Shown piece after piece: positions 12,534 through 23,653 of a stretch of 64,000 bases of DNA. A model generated the notes under the pieces. The model was not told where the DNA came from, ran no database searches, and saw only the letters and a list, made by a program, of their open reading frames with translations. A program made the position numbers and the translations under genes. Every line of letters begins with the position of its first letter. Position 1 is the first letter of the stretch. The stretch comes from Isoetes taiwanensis (taxonomy: Eukaryota > Streptophyta > Lycopodiopsida > Isoetales > Isoetaceae), in contig JAJEKV010000159.1 of the NCBI GenBank assembly GCA_021234155.1, positions 1 to 64,000 of the forward strand. Direction: 5' to 3'.

Positions 12534-14983
12534 TTTGCTTGTATACAGAGATGGGGTCTACAGAGAAAATGCAAGGAATATCATAATTTACGTGCCGCAT
12601 TTCAAACTAGAATGTCTGGAATTCCAGAGCAACATGCAAAGGTGCAAAGTCTATGTTCGGATGTTATGCCACTGAGACTTCTGCATTAGCTGGCAGGATG
12701 CTATATTGTAATTGTAAATGCTATCGTACATAGTACGTACAGCAGTCATATCTATGTTACAAGAGTACAAATGATAACAAACATGCAATGCATGCAACGT
12801 TACCTGTGCACCCTAATAGATTTCTTACCTGTTATGGCTATGAAGTTGCATTTCTTTTTAGCCAGTAGGTATGTTTCCCTGCTACTACAATGTAAGGCCC
12901 TTTCCACCTGTGCTGCTACTTTGCCTGATCAAGACCACCTTCCCAGGCATTTGTTGATGGACCAGTTATAAATAACTCGTCAAATGCGAATCAGAGTCCA
13001 TGTCCATTTTTTTGCTGAGCACAAGCCTATTCATGTTAAGCCCTATATAACTCCAGGTAGATCTTGAAATGCGTCGGCTTGATGCACCTAATACCAAACA
13101 GAAAATATCCTTTCTTCGTGTGTTGGCAGTTAGGCTCTTACTCATCCAGGTATATCTTGCACTGCTCATCATTGTCGCATGGTTATTTTGCACGTCATGT
13201 GAGGAAGGGTACTTTGACGTACTACCAGATCTCAGCTTTGATAATGCATGTGGCAGTGTGCCGGATTGTCCTACTATGGATGATACAATCTGAAACTTTA
13301 CCCCTGCACTCGAACAAAATAAACGCATCACAAGTGGACCGGTCCAATCTGAGACAGCCGCAGGCAGAAGCAAAGGAAGAACATAAATTTAAACCAAGAC
13401 AAATTCAAAAGAAATGAACTAAATCATGTGGGAAGGAATAAGAGCATGTACTATCAAGCTATAAACGCCAGTAAGGCTACTTAGATTTCTAAATCAATAT
13501 AGCATGGGAACACAAAAGTCTGCTAAACTTACTTGTATATATTGTGTGGCTAATCTGCACATAGAGCTGTATGTGTAAATTGAGCTATAACTTGTTCTCT
13601 TCTACCAAGGCGAACCAAGAGGAATGTGCCATTTCCATGAGAATGAAATGATGGTCGATATAAACATAAGGTGTTTTACGATATGCAACAACTTTAGACA
13701 CGATCTGTCAACCTGCATAAGAAATCATAGATCTGACCATGAAGTGTCAAATGAGACAGTAAAATGTGCTACTGATGCTTCCAGATATTAGGAGCATGTC
13801 AGTTTTACTTTTCAAACTGCTCTCAAATCATATGTTACTACTACATTGCTATCATGTTTTCACGGCTGTACGGCACCAGGGGCTAACCTGTCTTGTTGGA
13901 AGATATTTTCTTCTGTAGTTAAATATTGATCCGTCTTCGCCACATTGGCTTTCGTTTTGATGTATCTCAACCTAATTAAAATAGTAAGACCGAGGCACAT
14001 GAAAGATTAAAACTTAATGGTAATTAATAAAAATGCATGTGTACCTCAATTGCTGCCAAAGTATAGAAAGCAAGAACTTACCTTCAAGGATAGCCGGCTT
14101 CTCTCTTTCACAATGGCGCAGAGGCTTAGTTAAGAACACCTTTCATTGCCAGCGAAAATGCTATAAAAAATTAAACTTAGGCCGCATCAAGACTTGAAGA
14201 AAAAGGGAAAAGAAGAAATAGACATCCCTCTATAGAAAAATTGGTTGTAATCCAAAAAGGAAAACAGCCAAAATAGGCATCTGTCCATCTAAGAAAAAGG
14301 AAGCAAACCCCGACAGAGGCGACAGAAGATTCTGCAGGGCTAAAAATGCAATAAGATTCAAGATCTCTGCTTAAAAGATTAATTCAAGAACTTGGCTTAA
14401 AAGATTAGGGCAACGACGCAAAAAGAGCATCAGAACTTGTTTCTGGAGGGGCAGCATGATTTAAAGAACACGAATTTAGATACAATGGCATGCATATCAC
14501 AGAATAAATGCTTCCAGTATTATAGACAACGACTTAAATTAAAAGGGAAAAACAACAAGGAAGGGGGAAAATAACGAAATATGAATACCTTGGCTCGGAG
14601 GCAGAGAAGAGGCATGCCGGAACTATCAAGGATGATTCTGGTAGTATGAAAGCTAGAGATTTTGCCTTCAACAGAGAACCAGAGATTGCCGAAGATGTCT
14701 TTAATGTTGTACTTTGTAGAAAAAAACGAAGGAAACAAAATAACCTCTTGCATAGATCCATTCTAATGCCGAAGAGACAGATCCGATAGGCACAATGCAT
14801 GCCAGAAACATTAAATGTAAAGCAAAAACAAGAACCGAAAGCAAAAGGCCCACTCCCGCACATAGAGAAGGGAAAAAAAAACTAGAGAGTAAGGGACGGA
14901 CCGAGGGAGAAAGTTAAGAGGGGGAAGAGAAGCGGCACAAGAATCGGCACCCATTCTATTCTCCGTGTATATTTTTAGCCCTT
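12534..14983. other. Long stretch with only short unrecognised ORFs
   Basis: ORFs on both strands near 12966-13417 and 14520-14863 were inspected and no conserved domain was recognised. The 13069-13293 plus ORF contains a hydrophobic stretch (LLLIQVYLALLIIVAWLF), but its frame is shared with other overlapping ORFs and it is not supported as a gene. Runs such as AAAAAGGGAAAAG occur near 14195. Confidence 0.35.
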
Positions 14984-15111
14984 TTCTAATTTTCATAGTC
15001 CTAGATCTTGCAAAATGAAGATCTAATGGTGATAGCTATTGCCACAATTCTGGTGACATGTAGTTGCTACGTGGATAGCCTAAAATTGCAAGGAGGGTTG
15101 CACGCTTGGTT
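14984..15111. repeat. Dispersed repeat, copy 3
   Basis: Near-identical to 12402-12533 (same start TTCTAATTTTCATAGTC and same end CACGCTTGGTT). It also shares the upstream TTTTTAG.CCTTTTCTAAT word with copy 1 at 11571. The flanks after the shared end differ, which marks that edge as a true boundary. Confidence 0.75.
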
Positions 15112-15535
15112 AGGCTGGCGTGCTAAAAAAAAAAAAAAATAAAAAAATCATATTCTAGAATACAAAGTATATTCCAAAATACATTTCCCACATTCTTTTT
15201 AGACCATGATCCGGTATCCCTTGTCCCCCACAAAATAAACAAAGGAAATCCCTTTATTATTTAGAACCATGTTCCTGTATCCCTACAAAAAAAAAACAAA
15301 TAAAATAGCAAGGCCATTCAAATAATTGGAACAAAAAAAATCGCAAGGACATTGAAAATGCCAAAAAAAAATTTCCTTCCGCTATTCCAGAATACAAAGT
15401 GTATTCCAGAATATGAAAAGAGTTTGATATTATTTCCCAGTTTGCTATTCCAGAATAGCAAGTGTATTCCAGAATATAAAATGGGTTTCATGTTTTGAAC
15501 ACAGTATCCCTTTTTCGCTACTATCTCCACTATTC
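15112..15535. repeat. AT-rich repeats with TATTCCAGAATA palindromes
   Basis: The motif TATTCCAGAATA or TATTCTAGAATA recurs at about 15150, 15172, 15382, 15403, 15444 and 15466, usually in pairs about 21 bp apart, with phrases such as CAAAGTGTATTCCAGAATAT. Other words (CCTTTATTATTTAGAACCATG and TTTTTAGACCATGATCCGG) are also repeated. An A run lies at 15126-15145. No gene is present. Confidence 0.65.
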
Positions 15536-16020
15536 AAAGAAGAGGTTTGCTAATATCTAAGACACATGGAAAATCAGATATTTGTTGGCCATTTTTGTTT
15601 TTTGTGCTTGATCACTCTTCACACTTTTGCACATAACAGAGTATTTTAAAAATACCGTAAATTTTGCATGTGAATATCAAGATTTTATCTTCAATTTTTT
15701 AATTTGCTACAATTTTGGTTATTACTTCGCTTCTATTTTCGGTTAAAACTTACGTTCTCTTAAAACAGGAGCTCTCTCTGAAAACACACATAAGGAAAAT
15801 TCTAATTGTTTAAAAAAGTGTCATTTTGACATAGTCAATTCTCTCTTCCCCCCCAAAAAAGGGGGCTATTTTGGGGGGGATGGGGATACAATTTTATGTC
15901 TTGAAAAAAAGGAATCTTTGGGAAATATTTCTTTTGCTCCCGTTTAGATGATTGCTCTCGTTTAATATGCAACAGTGTTACTTACTCCAAAATAGAAGAC
16001 TAACGATAAGAATCAATTTG
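15536..16020. other. Non-coding, with a word shared with 61195-61245
   Basis: Near 15915-15975 the order ATCTTTG..AATATT, CTTTTGCTCCCGTTT and CTCGTTTAATATGCAA matches 61185-61245 closely. This marks a dispersed repeat or shared element end. A G/C run (CCCCCCCCAAAAAAGGGGG and TTTTGGGGGGG) at 15849-15879 can fold back on itself. Confidence 0.45.
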
Positions 16021-17560
16021 AAGATACTGAATCCAAATACGTTCCGTCATTTCTAACTCAAGGGACGAACACTCGTAAGCCATCAGTATCTTTTTCTGGG
16101 ACACCTTAATAACACCACGTGCATATGAACAAATGCCCTGAAAAATGTGGCGTCTGCGGTGCTTCTATATCGATCAAAGGACCCAACCAGAACCAAGATG
16201 GAATGCCCTCTGTTTAGCTGCAGGCCATGCATTGGGATAGGACATCAAGAAAACGAATCGGCAGTCCAATGCACTGTTAAACAAACCTTGTAGCCAGGAC
16301 TATGCTGGCTGAACCCCTGGACAATAGAAAAGACCATGCTCAAGAGTCTCAACATGTGAAAGGCAGAGCGGGCATATTGCATATATGCGAGGATCATAAC
16401 GATGTCGGAAGGGCATTAACACCCAGGCACCTATGGATAACCTGCCACCAAAGTACAGAAATTTTAGGGTGGAGCAACTTATCTCAAAGCCATCACCATG
16501 TACGACGCAGAGTGAGCTGTGGAACCTGTAGGTGCCATCCATCTGGCAATGGGAGGGGCTATGGTGCTAAGAGAGCAATATACTGATTTGACAAAGTGCT
16601 TGCCTTTGTGAATATTTTTATGACAGTCCCAAGGCAACCTTTCTGTAACACCAACCTGCACCATAAGAGGCAGATTCTCTACGACCTCCTTTCAGACAGA
16701 CACATCCCAACGAGAGAGCAGGAACTTTGCCTGAAATTCAAACCAAGACAACAGGCGACCAACTTCATACCATGCTTGAATAGAGACAACACCTGCAAGA
16801 ACCCATTGTCTAAGGAAATGAACTGATGCAGCCAGTGGGGGTGTTGAGGGGTTTGGAGGCAGTGGTGTCCACCACCATGAAGTCTCCAATAGGATGTGGA
16901 TGGAAGGATCTCGCCAAAAGAGATGTATGACTGCATCCCATGCTGTCAACAATCCACGCAGAAATGAAAAAGCATTTAGAAAAGGCTACAGAGGCTGAAA
17001 CAATGCCCAAGGTAGGACTAGTTTGACTGCTTTCTTGCCTAGAGAGATACAGTGATCAAGAGCATATCTAAAAAGGCATAGACAGGAGAGTCATCTTCAC
17101 CATTCAGAAGTCTCCAAATGAACTTTGAAATAAGAACTTTGCTCTGCAGTAAAAAGTCCATCATACCCAGACCACCTGCACATTTTGGAAGGATGCATTT
17201 CGACCAAGCCACCTTAATCACAGCACCTTCCTCAGTACCCGCCCATATAAAGTTTCGGACTATTGCAATGAGCTCACGTACTCTAATATGTGGGGTTAGC
17301 AGTAAGGATGCCATATAGACATGGATACTACTAAGAACTGACTTGGCCACTGTAATGCGATCCATAAGAGACAATTTTGCCGTGGACCACCAGAACAAGT
17401 GCTTCTCCAAAACCTTAATGATCTCCTCCCATGCAGCTCCACAGCAGTAACATGGATACCAACTGGAATCCCCAACCACTTGATGGTCTGCCCATGAGCA
17501 AGTAATTTCCATGGATAATCATGAACACATGTCGGAGTCAGAGTATCCAACGTTCATAAA
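16021..17560 (-). pseudogene. L1-type LINE, 3' half (RT thumb and zf-RVT)
   Basis: On the minus strand the end of an L1-like RT is readable: VHDYPWKLLAHGQTIKWLGIPVG near 17540-17470, then KLSLMDRITVAKSVLSSIHVY and LIAIVRNFIWAG near 17380-17220. These are followed by VAWSKCILPKCAGGLGMMD and SKFIWRLLNGE. Further 3' a zf-RVT-like segment reads GRLSIGAWVLMPFRHRY and CPLCLSHVETLEHGLFYC near 16480-16320, with a C-X2-C...H-X4-C zinc pattern. Frames shift between the blocks. The catalytic core lies upstream and is missing, because the copy is cut at 17560-17613 where another LINE begins. No clear poly(A) tail was seen on the 3' side. Confidence 0.85.
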
Positions 17561-17613
17561 GCTGTACACTTCTGCCACCCTACAAGTGTTGAATGTGTTC
17601 ATGTTAAATCTAA

Positions 17614-17632
17614 GGAAGGAAGGAAGGAAGGT
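17614..17632. repeat. (GGAA)n microsatellite at LINE 3' end
   Basis: About four to five GGAA units lie exactly where the second LINE copy starts. In the LINE orientation this is a (CCTT)n tail. The first copy of the family has (ATTCT)n instead. Confidence 0.7.
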
Positions 17633-18590
17633 TCTTTTATCGTCCGCGGAGGCCAATCGGCCTATGGGACCCCCCCTTAGGAGGGAAAAAGCCCTGTCGC
17701 CCCCCTTAGAAGAAAAAGCAAGAACAAAGCTTCGGCAAAATACAAAATATACATATATACATGAATTCCCGGCACCTTAGGTAGGCGCCTGGGGGCAGAG
17801 GTGAGTCCGCAAATCCAAAACCTCCCGGAGGTAGGGAGCCAAGGGATCGAACCAACGGCTGCATCTTGAGTAGCTGGTGGGTAGGCGGACCAGTGTCGCA
17901 CCAAGAGAATGTAGCGAGCCCCGAATCAACTATAGGGTTTTGGACGTACTCTAGAAGCATGGCTTTCATCCTCAACAACCCCCAACAACACCGACAAAGC
18001 CCGTCTGGCCGGCGGCTCTCCAACCCACCAACCCGCCTCAAGCCGAAGATGGTGGGCCCCAATTTCCGAATCGACGCGATGATCCCCGCACTTTTCATGG
18101 GCAACGAGAACGTAGGTAGAGCCGTGGGCCTCGAACCCGAGGTGGGGGTTTATGTGTCATTTGTAGTGTGCCATCTTTACCCGTTCCGAGCATGGTGGTC
18201 CCGAGCTTCCCGTGAAAACAAGAGTCCAAGTACTCCCTCGGCCTATCCGGCTCTAAGGCCCAGGTAATTGACGGGCGCACCTATGTGCGCCTACGTTCAA
18301 ATAGCGCTAGCCACTGGGCTCTCTTGTCCTTCCAACAAGCCCTGAGTCGTCGCGGGATCATCGCCACAGCATAAGCCAAGTGCGGGAGCCGAGTGTCGCC
18401 CATGCTGGCCACCTTCTGGAAATAAACAATGTGTCTATCGAGGGCCGCATGCTGCAGGGGCATGAATCCTGTCTCTTGCAACAGGATCTGATATGGAACT
18501 GAGGGCTTGACCCCAAGTGCCCGCGTCAAACTGGCTCCACCAGTGCCCAGAACAAATGTGACTGGTGGCCCCAGTCATACAGCTCGGCCC
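17633..18590 (-). pseudogene. LINE copy 2, 5'-truncated, same family as 3499-6850
   Basis: The 3' end repeats the TTTATCGTCC, AGGCCAAT.GGCCTATGGGACC signature of the copy at 3499. A minus-strand frame at 18281-18529 reads ILLQETGFMPLQHAALDRHIVYFQKVASM, which matches ILLQETSFLPLHEGATERHIIYFFKVVAM of the first copy. The copy stops near 18590, so endonuclease and the catalytic RT core are absent, as expected for incomplete reverse transcription. It is GC-rich compared with its flanks. It may be inserted in the L1 copy at 16021-17560, but no continuation of that L1 was found beyond 18590. Confidence 0.75.
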
Positions 18591-18593
18591 TGT

Positions 18594-18795
18594 GACAATC
18601 ATATGTTGATGAGACATTAGGGGATGAAGATCAAAGGTCAAAGGGAATATATCCTTATATGGTATTACAAATGTGAAAATAATGGATCCTTAAGGAGACA
18701 ATCATATGTTGATGAGACATTAGGGGATGAAGATCAAAGGTCAAAGGGAATATATCCTTATATGGTGTTACAAATGTGAAAATAATTGAAGTATT
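18594..18795. repeat. 103-bp tandem duplication
   Basis: A unit starting GACAATCATATGTTGATGAG and ending near GTGAAAATAAT occurs at 18594 and again at 18697 with very few differences (for example GGTATTAC versus GGTGTTAC). It begins a few bases from the 5' end of LINE copy 2. It could be a very long target duplication variant or an unrelated local duplication. Confidence 0.8.
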
Positions 18796-20340
18796 TAATG
18801 GTTGCAATATGGATTGAACTATTGCAAAGGTCATATATAGAATGTGATAATCGGTCGAATGTTTATTAGCCAACGAAATATGAATATTTTGGGGAAGTTC
18901 ATGCATCAGTGAAAGGCGAAATTGACGAGGCCCAAAGCGGTCGGATCTGAGCCTAAGAGGCCGGATCTAGCCCTATAAGATTAACATGAAGATCATATGT
19001 AAAACAGCTGCACTTGGAGATTGCAGGCTCGAGCTATCTTAGCATAAATTATTCACTTCTATTGTGTACAATGACTTTTGATAAAGCATGATTTTGAGCT
19101 AATGGTTTACATTGTATTTCATTTGCATCATTGAAATACAATGAGAATGTCTAGTTGAATACTTGGATCATTTGAAAGTATTGTGATTATCTTATTTCTG
19201 TTTATTTGAATATCTACTTACTTAAAATGTGTTTGTGGGGCGTGTCCTCTTTTTTCTGGCGGCCGGTGGACATCGGAATCCGGCAAAAAAGCGAAATTTT
19301 GGGATCAGAAAATAAAAATCCGGCATGTAAAGTTTTTTGAGAAATTGAGGATCAAGGCTGTCTGTGACGCTGTAATTTCGGGCGATTTTGTTTTTAATGG
19401 TGGTCAAAACAAAGCCCTGGCTAAAGCAGAGGAGGCGATGTGGTTCGTTGTGATAAGAGATCTTTCTTCACATTTTTTGGGGTTAACCGGCAAGATCTAT
19501 CTGCAGTTTTTGGTTAACCCCTTTATCCATCTCTGGAATTCCGGCCCATGGTTTCCATTAGCGAGTCGTTAAAGCGGAGGAGTCGTGAAGTAAAAGAAGC
19601 TCATGTTACAATCTTTTCCTTCTTTCTGGGATCATTTTCCTCTACAAAACCACGTATGCAGTTTCGATTTTTGGTAAATCATTAGAAAGCTTGGAGCTTG
19701 CGCTGGAGCAGAATTTTCGCTGAGCAGAGGTTGAAGCCGAGATTTGAGGCGTGAAAGGTAAATCGATGAATGCTAGAATGGTTTTTACTTAGAATGGTTT
19801 TTTAGAATGGTTGGGGTCGGAATGGTCCATTTTGCCCAGAAATTTTTTCTCCTCTTACATTCTGCTGCTCTTTTCTGTGTGTATTGATGGCCCCTGTTTC
19901 CACAAACAACAGAAGAACCCGCACCTCTATTGCTGACTGTTTCTTCAAGAACAATAACTCTATTTCTTCCAGACTTCTTCAGCAACAACAATATGAATCT
20001 GATCCAACCATGCTTCACAATCTGTTGAAAAATTTTTTCATTACCATACGAACATTCTTCACAATCCAGCAGAATCTTTAACGTTCCCATACAACCATGC
20101 TTCACAATCCGACATTTTTTTCTTAACAGATGTGCAGGGTCTCTCCGTCCTCTCTAGATTTTTGCTATGTGTAAGTTTTTGTCTAAGAAAAACTGTGAGA
20201 TACCTGACATGTGCAGGCAACCAGATTCGAAGGCACAATGTAGAGTATTTTTGTAGTTGTTATGCCTGCATGAAATTCTGGATTTGCAGGCTGGGGATGT
20301 AATTTGAGTATTGCATTTAAATATAAGGAGTAGCATGAGC
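18796..20340. other. No supported gene
   Basis: ORFs near 19222-19572 and 19785-20105 carry no known domain. TAGAATGG-type words recur (about 19778, 19792, 19803), as they do in the inverted-repeat cluster to the right. A CCGGC-rich patch lies near 19258-19285. Confidence 0.35.
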
Positions 20341-20790
20341 TGGTACGTGCTGTAGTAAAGGGACACAACCTGAAGTTATGTAGAATGGCATGGGGGAAGC
20401 CATTCTTGCTGCCCCCATGACCTGCAGAATCAGGGAGCCCCGTGTAAACACATTCTGCAGGTCATGGGGGCAGCAAGAATATTCAGAACTGGATTCTACA
20501 GGTTTTGGGGACCCATTTTCCATTCTTGACAAGAATGATCAGAGTTGACCCACTTTTAAATGTAGAATGGCATGGAAGAGTTTAGAATCAGGTCGCCCTA
20601 CACGGGGCGACCTGATTCTGCAGGTCATGGGGGCAGCAAGAATGGCTGACCCCATGCCATTGTACAACGTCAAGGCAAGAAGAACCGGATTCTACAGGTT
20701 TTGGGGACCCATTTTCCATTCTTGACAAGAATGATCAGAGTATCAGGCAAGAACACAGACCCACTTGCCTTGACGTATCATATCAGGCTG
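20340..20790. repeat. Cluster of nested inverted and direct repeats (foldback element?)
   Basis: A perfect 29-bp inverted repeat has arms at 20402-20430 and 20452-20480 around a 21-nt loop. The left arm with its flank (20385-20434) is also the reverse complement of 20611-20661, over about 50 bp. A third hairpin has 15-bp perfect arms at 20585-20599 and 20605-20619 (AGAATCAGGTCGCCC). A direct repeat of about 55 bp (GGATTCTACAGGTTTTGGGG... to GATCAGAG) occurs at 20491 and 20688. A 14-bp inverted pair (ACGTCAAGGCAAG) links about 20668 and 20775. No ORF of interest is present. The region would fold strongly as RNA or single-stranded DNA. Confidence 0.85.
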
Positions 20791-21774
20791 CAAACAGTAG
20801 TCATCGTTTTGCTTTTAAATTGAGAGTTTAAGTTGAATCCATATATAGCTAATGCAACCGGCTTTATCAAAGGTGTGGCAAGATGGATTTTAGCTCGCAT
20901 ATCCTGAAAAATACCATGGAAGCAATATTTTTCCCCTAGCATTCCTGATAGACATGATATTTTACCTTGCCCATCCGGCTGGTCAACCATATTCAGAAGA
21001 ACAGCTAGAGAATTTGGAAGAAATAGTTGTCTGATTATGTCTTGAAAAGTTATTTGAGAAAAGTTATTTGAGAAAAGTTAAATCTATATGCAGGCTATTA
21101 ACTGGATTGATCCTTCCTCATGAGCTAATGCATGGCTGGCTACATTTTCAATGGCACCATAGATTTTCAAGCAATCTAATCTTATAAAATTGTTCATGAA
21201 AAAATGTTATGTATAGTCTGATTGTTAATTATTCATTTTGTTAGAAAAGGGATTTAGTGATATGTGTTGATTCATGACATGCAGGTAATTTGTAACAGTT
21301 CCAGTGGAAAATCAAGCTTTGTAGAAATTAAGAATAATAAATTTGAAAGGTTTTTCCTACGTCAAATAGCAATGGACATATCTTTAATTTATGGTGATGG
21401 GTTTTAGATTTAAACGCCAAACTATTGTGCAATATGGACTCAATAAAACATTAGATCACATTTGATTTACATGATCCATTCCCCATTTAACAAAGCTACA
21501 ACATCCAAAATAGTATAGATACCTCATTTGTAGATAAGATGTAAGTTTCAGCACAGAAGATACCATAAGCCAATAAAGAATGCAAGGTTCTTTTTTTGTA
21601 GATTAACAGACGCATTTGTGTCTACAATTTGTTGCATACGATAAGAGGGAAAAAATGTAACTTATTGAAGTGTATACCACAGTATACAGCAATGAATATG
21701 TGTATCTATAATTGGCCACATGCCATAAGAAAATAGAACTCTTTCAAGTTAGCTCCAACCTAGAGATAGCCACA
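20791..21774. other. AT-rich non-coding stretch
   Basis: No gene or family motif was found. A short duplication (AAAAGTTATTTGAG) lies at 21046-21075. Otherwise the sequence is unremarkable. Confidence 0.4.
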
Positions 21775-22780
21775 ATTCTAGAATGGGACTCGCATGAAAC
21801 CAACAAACCGTTGCTTCTCATTCATCTCAGCAGATTTTCTACAATGGTGGATAGTGGGTAGCCGCACACATGCGAACTACCCACAAAAAATAAAGGGAAA
21901 CTCCAATTATATCATTTGGACCCCAACAAAATACAATGCTAATAGAGATTGGGCTAGTGTACTGCTAGAAAGCTTATCAGGGGATTAAAAACCCAGCCCT
22001 TTCGGGTTTTCGAGGAAAAACCCTAGTGATAAGCCTTGACAAGGGGCTTGACAAACGTAAGGCATAAAAATCGCTCCCCAAAACCCACGAATGGAAAAGT
22101 CCCGAAGCGGTGCTTTCGCTAAACCCGTACGCACATCACCAACAAAACAACAAGACAAAAACAAACCTCCCGAGTGGAGGGGCTGATTCTGTAGCGTGCC
22201 CACGCGATAAAAATACAACAACAAAGAAGGGGAGGGTGGGTTCAAAGAGAATAAGGTAATCGCGAGAGAGAAGAGGAAGCCCGATGAGAAGTCGATCGTA
22301 GCGCCTAAAATAGCGAACTCCCCAACGAAACGGGCATCGCGCCGCCGCGATGCATGCAAAACATGCATGCTCGTCCCATTCTAGAATGGCGATCCGATGT
22401 CTCGGATCGATGGGATTCTAGAATAGGACTTGCATGAAACCAACAAACCGCCCGAATACCAAAGGACTTCCTTAACAAACTAGGATCGAGGACGAAGGTC
22501 ACAGGATGAAGGCTAAAGGCCGAGAAAGGACAGCATGAAGAGACGCCAAATTGGCCAAACCAGGCAGGAAAAAGCCCCTCCCCTGCCTGGAAACAATTCA
22601 AAGAGAATAAGGTACTGCTGAGAGAGAAGAGGAAGCGCCGATGAGAAGTCGATGCAGAAGCGCGCCTAAAATAGCGAACTCCCAACCAGAACGGCCATGC
22701 GCCGTCCGCATGCATGCAAAACATGCATGCTCGTCCCATTCTAGCATGGCGATCCGATGTCTCGGATCGATGGGATTGTA
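21775..22780. repeat. Direct repeats of a GC-richer unit (36 bp and about 180 bp)
   Basis: A 36-bp word starting ATTCTAGAAT and ending CAACAAACCG occurs at 21775-21810 and 22415-22450. A 177-181-bp unit starting TTCAAAGAGAATAAGGTA and ending TCGATGGGATT occurs at 22241-22417 and 22597-22777, with scattered indels. Each long unit contains GCATGCAAAACATGCATGC and a perfect hairpin CGATCCGA/TCGGATCG (22390-22409 and 22750-22769). The arrangement could be internally duplicated non-autonomous elements. No transposase was found. Confidence 0.75.
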
Positions 22781-23587
22781 TGAAAGAACAAACGATTGTC
22801 AATTGTTTAGGATCCTAATTCGTGTGTAGAGGATGTTTGCTTGAAAAATGAAACATTAATTTGAGCCCATGGCAACCCACCATCAATTTATGACATCATT
22901 TGCCATTCTGCAGTATGGCTAACATTGTTGGAAATTTATGCAAAATGCCAACAATTATGAACACACTCATTAAGCATGCACACCCCATCCTTGGTTTCTA
23001 CTTGCATAGCTTTCAACACAATTCTTATGCACCAATAACATGTAAGGAGCATGCATTGAAAGTTCATATGGACACATGGCATTGTCGGGCACCCATTTGC
23101 TAGGGACGTTTGCCTTGCGTTCTCGAGCATAGGTCTTATGACATTCAATGTTTTATCAAGAGTGCGCTCATGCTTCAACCTATACAATCGGACATTTTAC
23201 TACCAATTATATCAAATTGATGATTTGTATGATCTTTGCATTTAATCAATGCATCACATATTCAACTATCAAATTGTCCATCTTCTAGAGTATAAGAATA
23301 TACCAAAACCCATCTAGAGACACGTCTCTACAGCATTGCCTTAATTGCGTATGACTTCTATTCGAACTCAGTCTACCAATTTTCTTAGATATATGAAACT
23401 TTAACAAAAGAGCGATAAGTACTAAACAAAATGATGTAATTTGTTAGAACCACATGGATCAGAAGGAGGCTAAATAAAGTTTAAGGCCAAAATTGCTATG
23501 GCATCTTCATGGAAGAATTAAAAATGATACAACTCCATAGGATCAGGTATATTTAGAAAGTCTATAAAAACACACACTTTTGCTTAT
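22781..23587. other. Possible body of a non-autonomous Helitron; no gene
   Basis: No ORF with a known domain is visible. The region lies immediately upstream of a Helitron-type 3' terminus, so some of it is probably Helitron internal sequence. The 5' TC terminus was not located, and the left boundary is unknown. Confidence 0.35.
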
Positions 23588-23617
23588 GCCCGGCAACGCC
23601 GGGCACACGTTTACTAG
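23588..23617 (+). mobile_element. Helitron 3' terminus (hairpin plus CTAG)
   Basis: A perfect 7-bp stem GCCCGGC (23588-23594) and GCCGGGC (23598-23604) around AAC is followed by nine bases and CTAG at 23614-23617, then T. Plant Helitrons end with a GC-rich hairpin about 10 nt before a CTRR end and insert between A and T, so the end fits well. The element's 5' end and any RepHel protein were not found, so it is presumably non-autonomous. Confidence 0.7.
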
Positions 23618-23631
23618 TAACATCTTTAAAT

Positions 23632-23643
23632 TGGTATCCGAGC
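23632..23643 (+). other. Copia primer-binding-site remnant
   Basis: TGGTATCCGAGC differs by one base from TGGTATCAGAGC, the complement of the plant initiator-Met tRNA 3' end. It sits 22 bp before a copia gag ORF, as expected. No LTR remains upstream, because the Helitron end is only 14 bp away. Confidence 0.65.
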
Positions 23644-23653
23644 ATACCGAAAG

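Noticed and set aside
15140-15480. Heat-shock element promoter cluster
   Set aside because: TTCnnGAA pairs lack the third alternating unit of a good element, and no gene start lies nearby. Kept only as a repeat.
17840-17900. tRNA-like B box (GGGATCGAACC) near LINE copy 2
   Set aside because: No matching A box or cloverleaf could be drawn; the word lies within the LINE 3' region.
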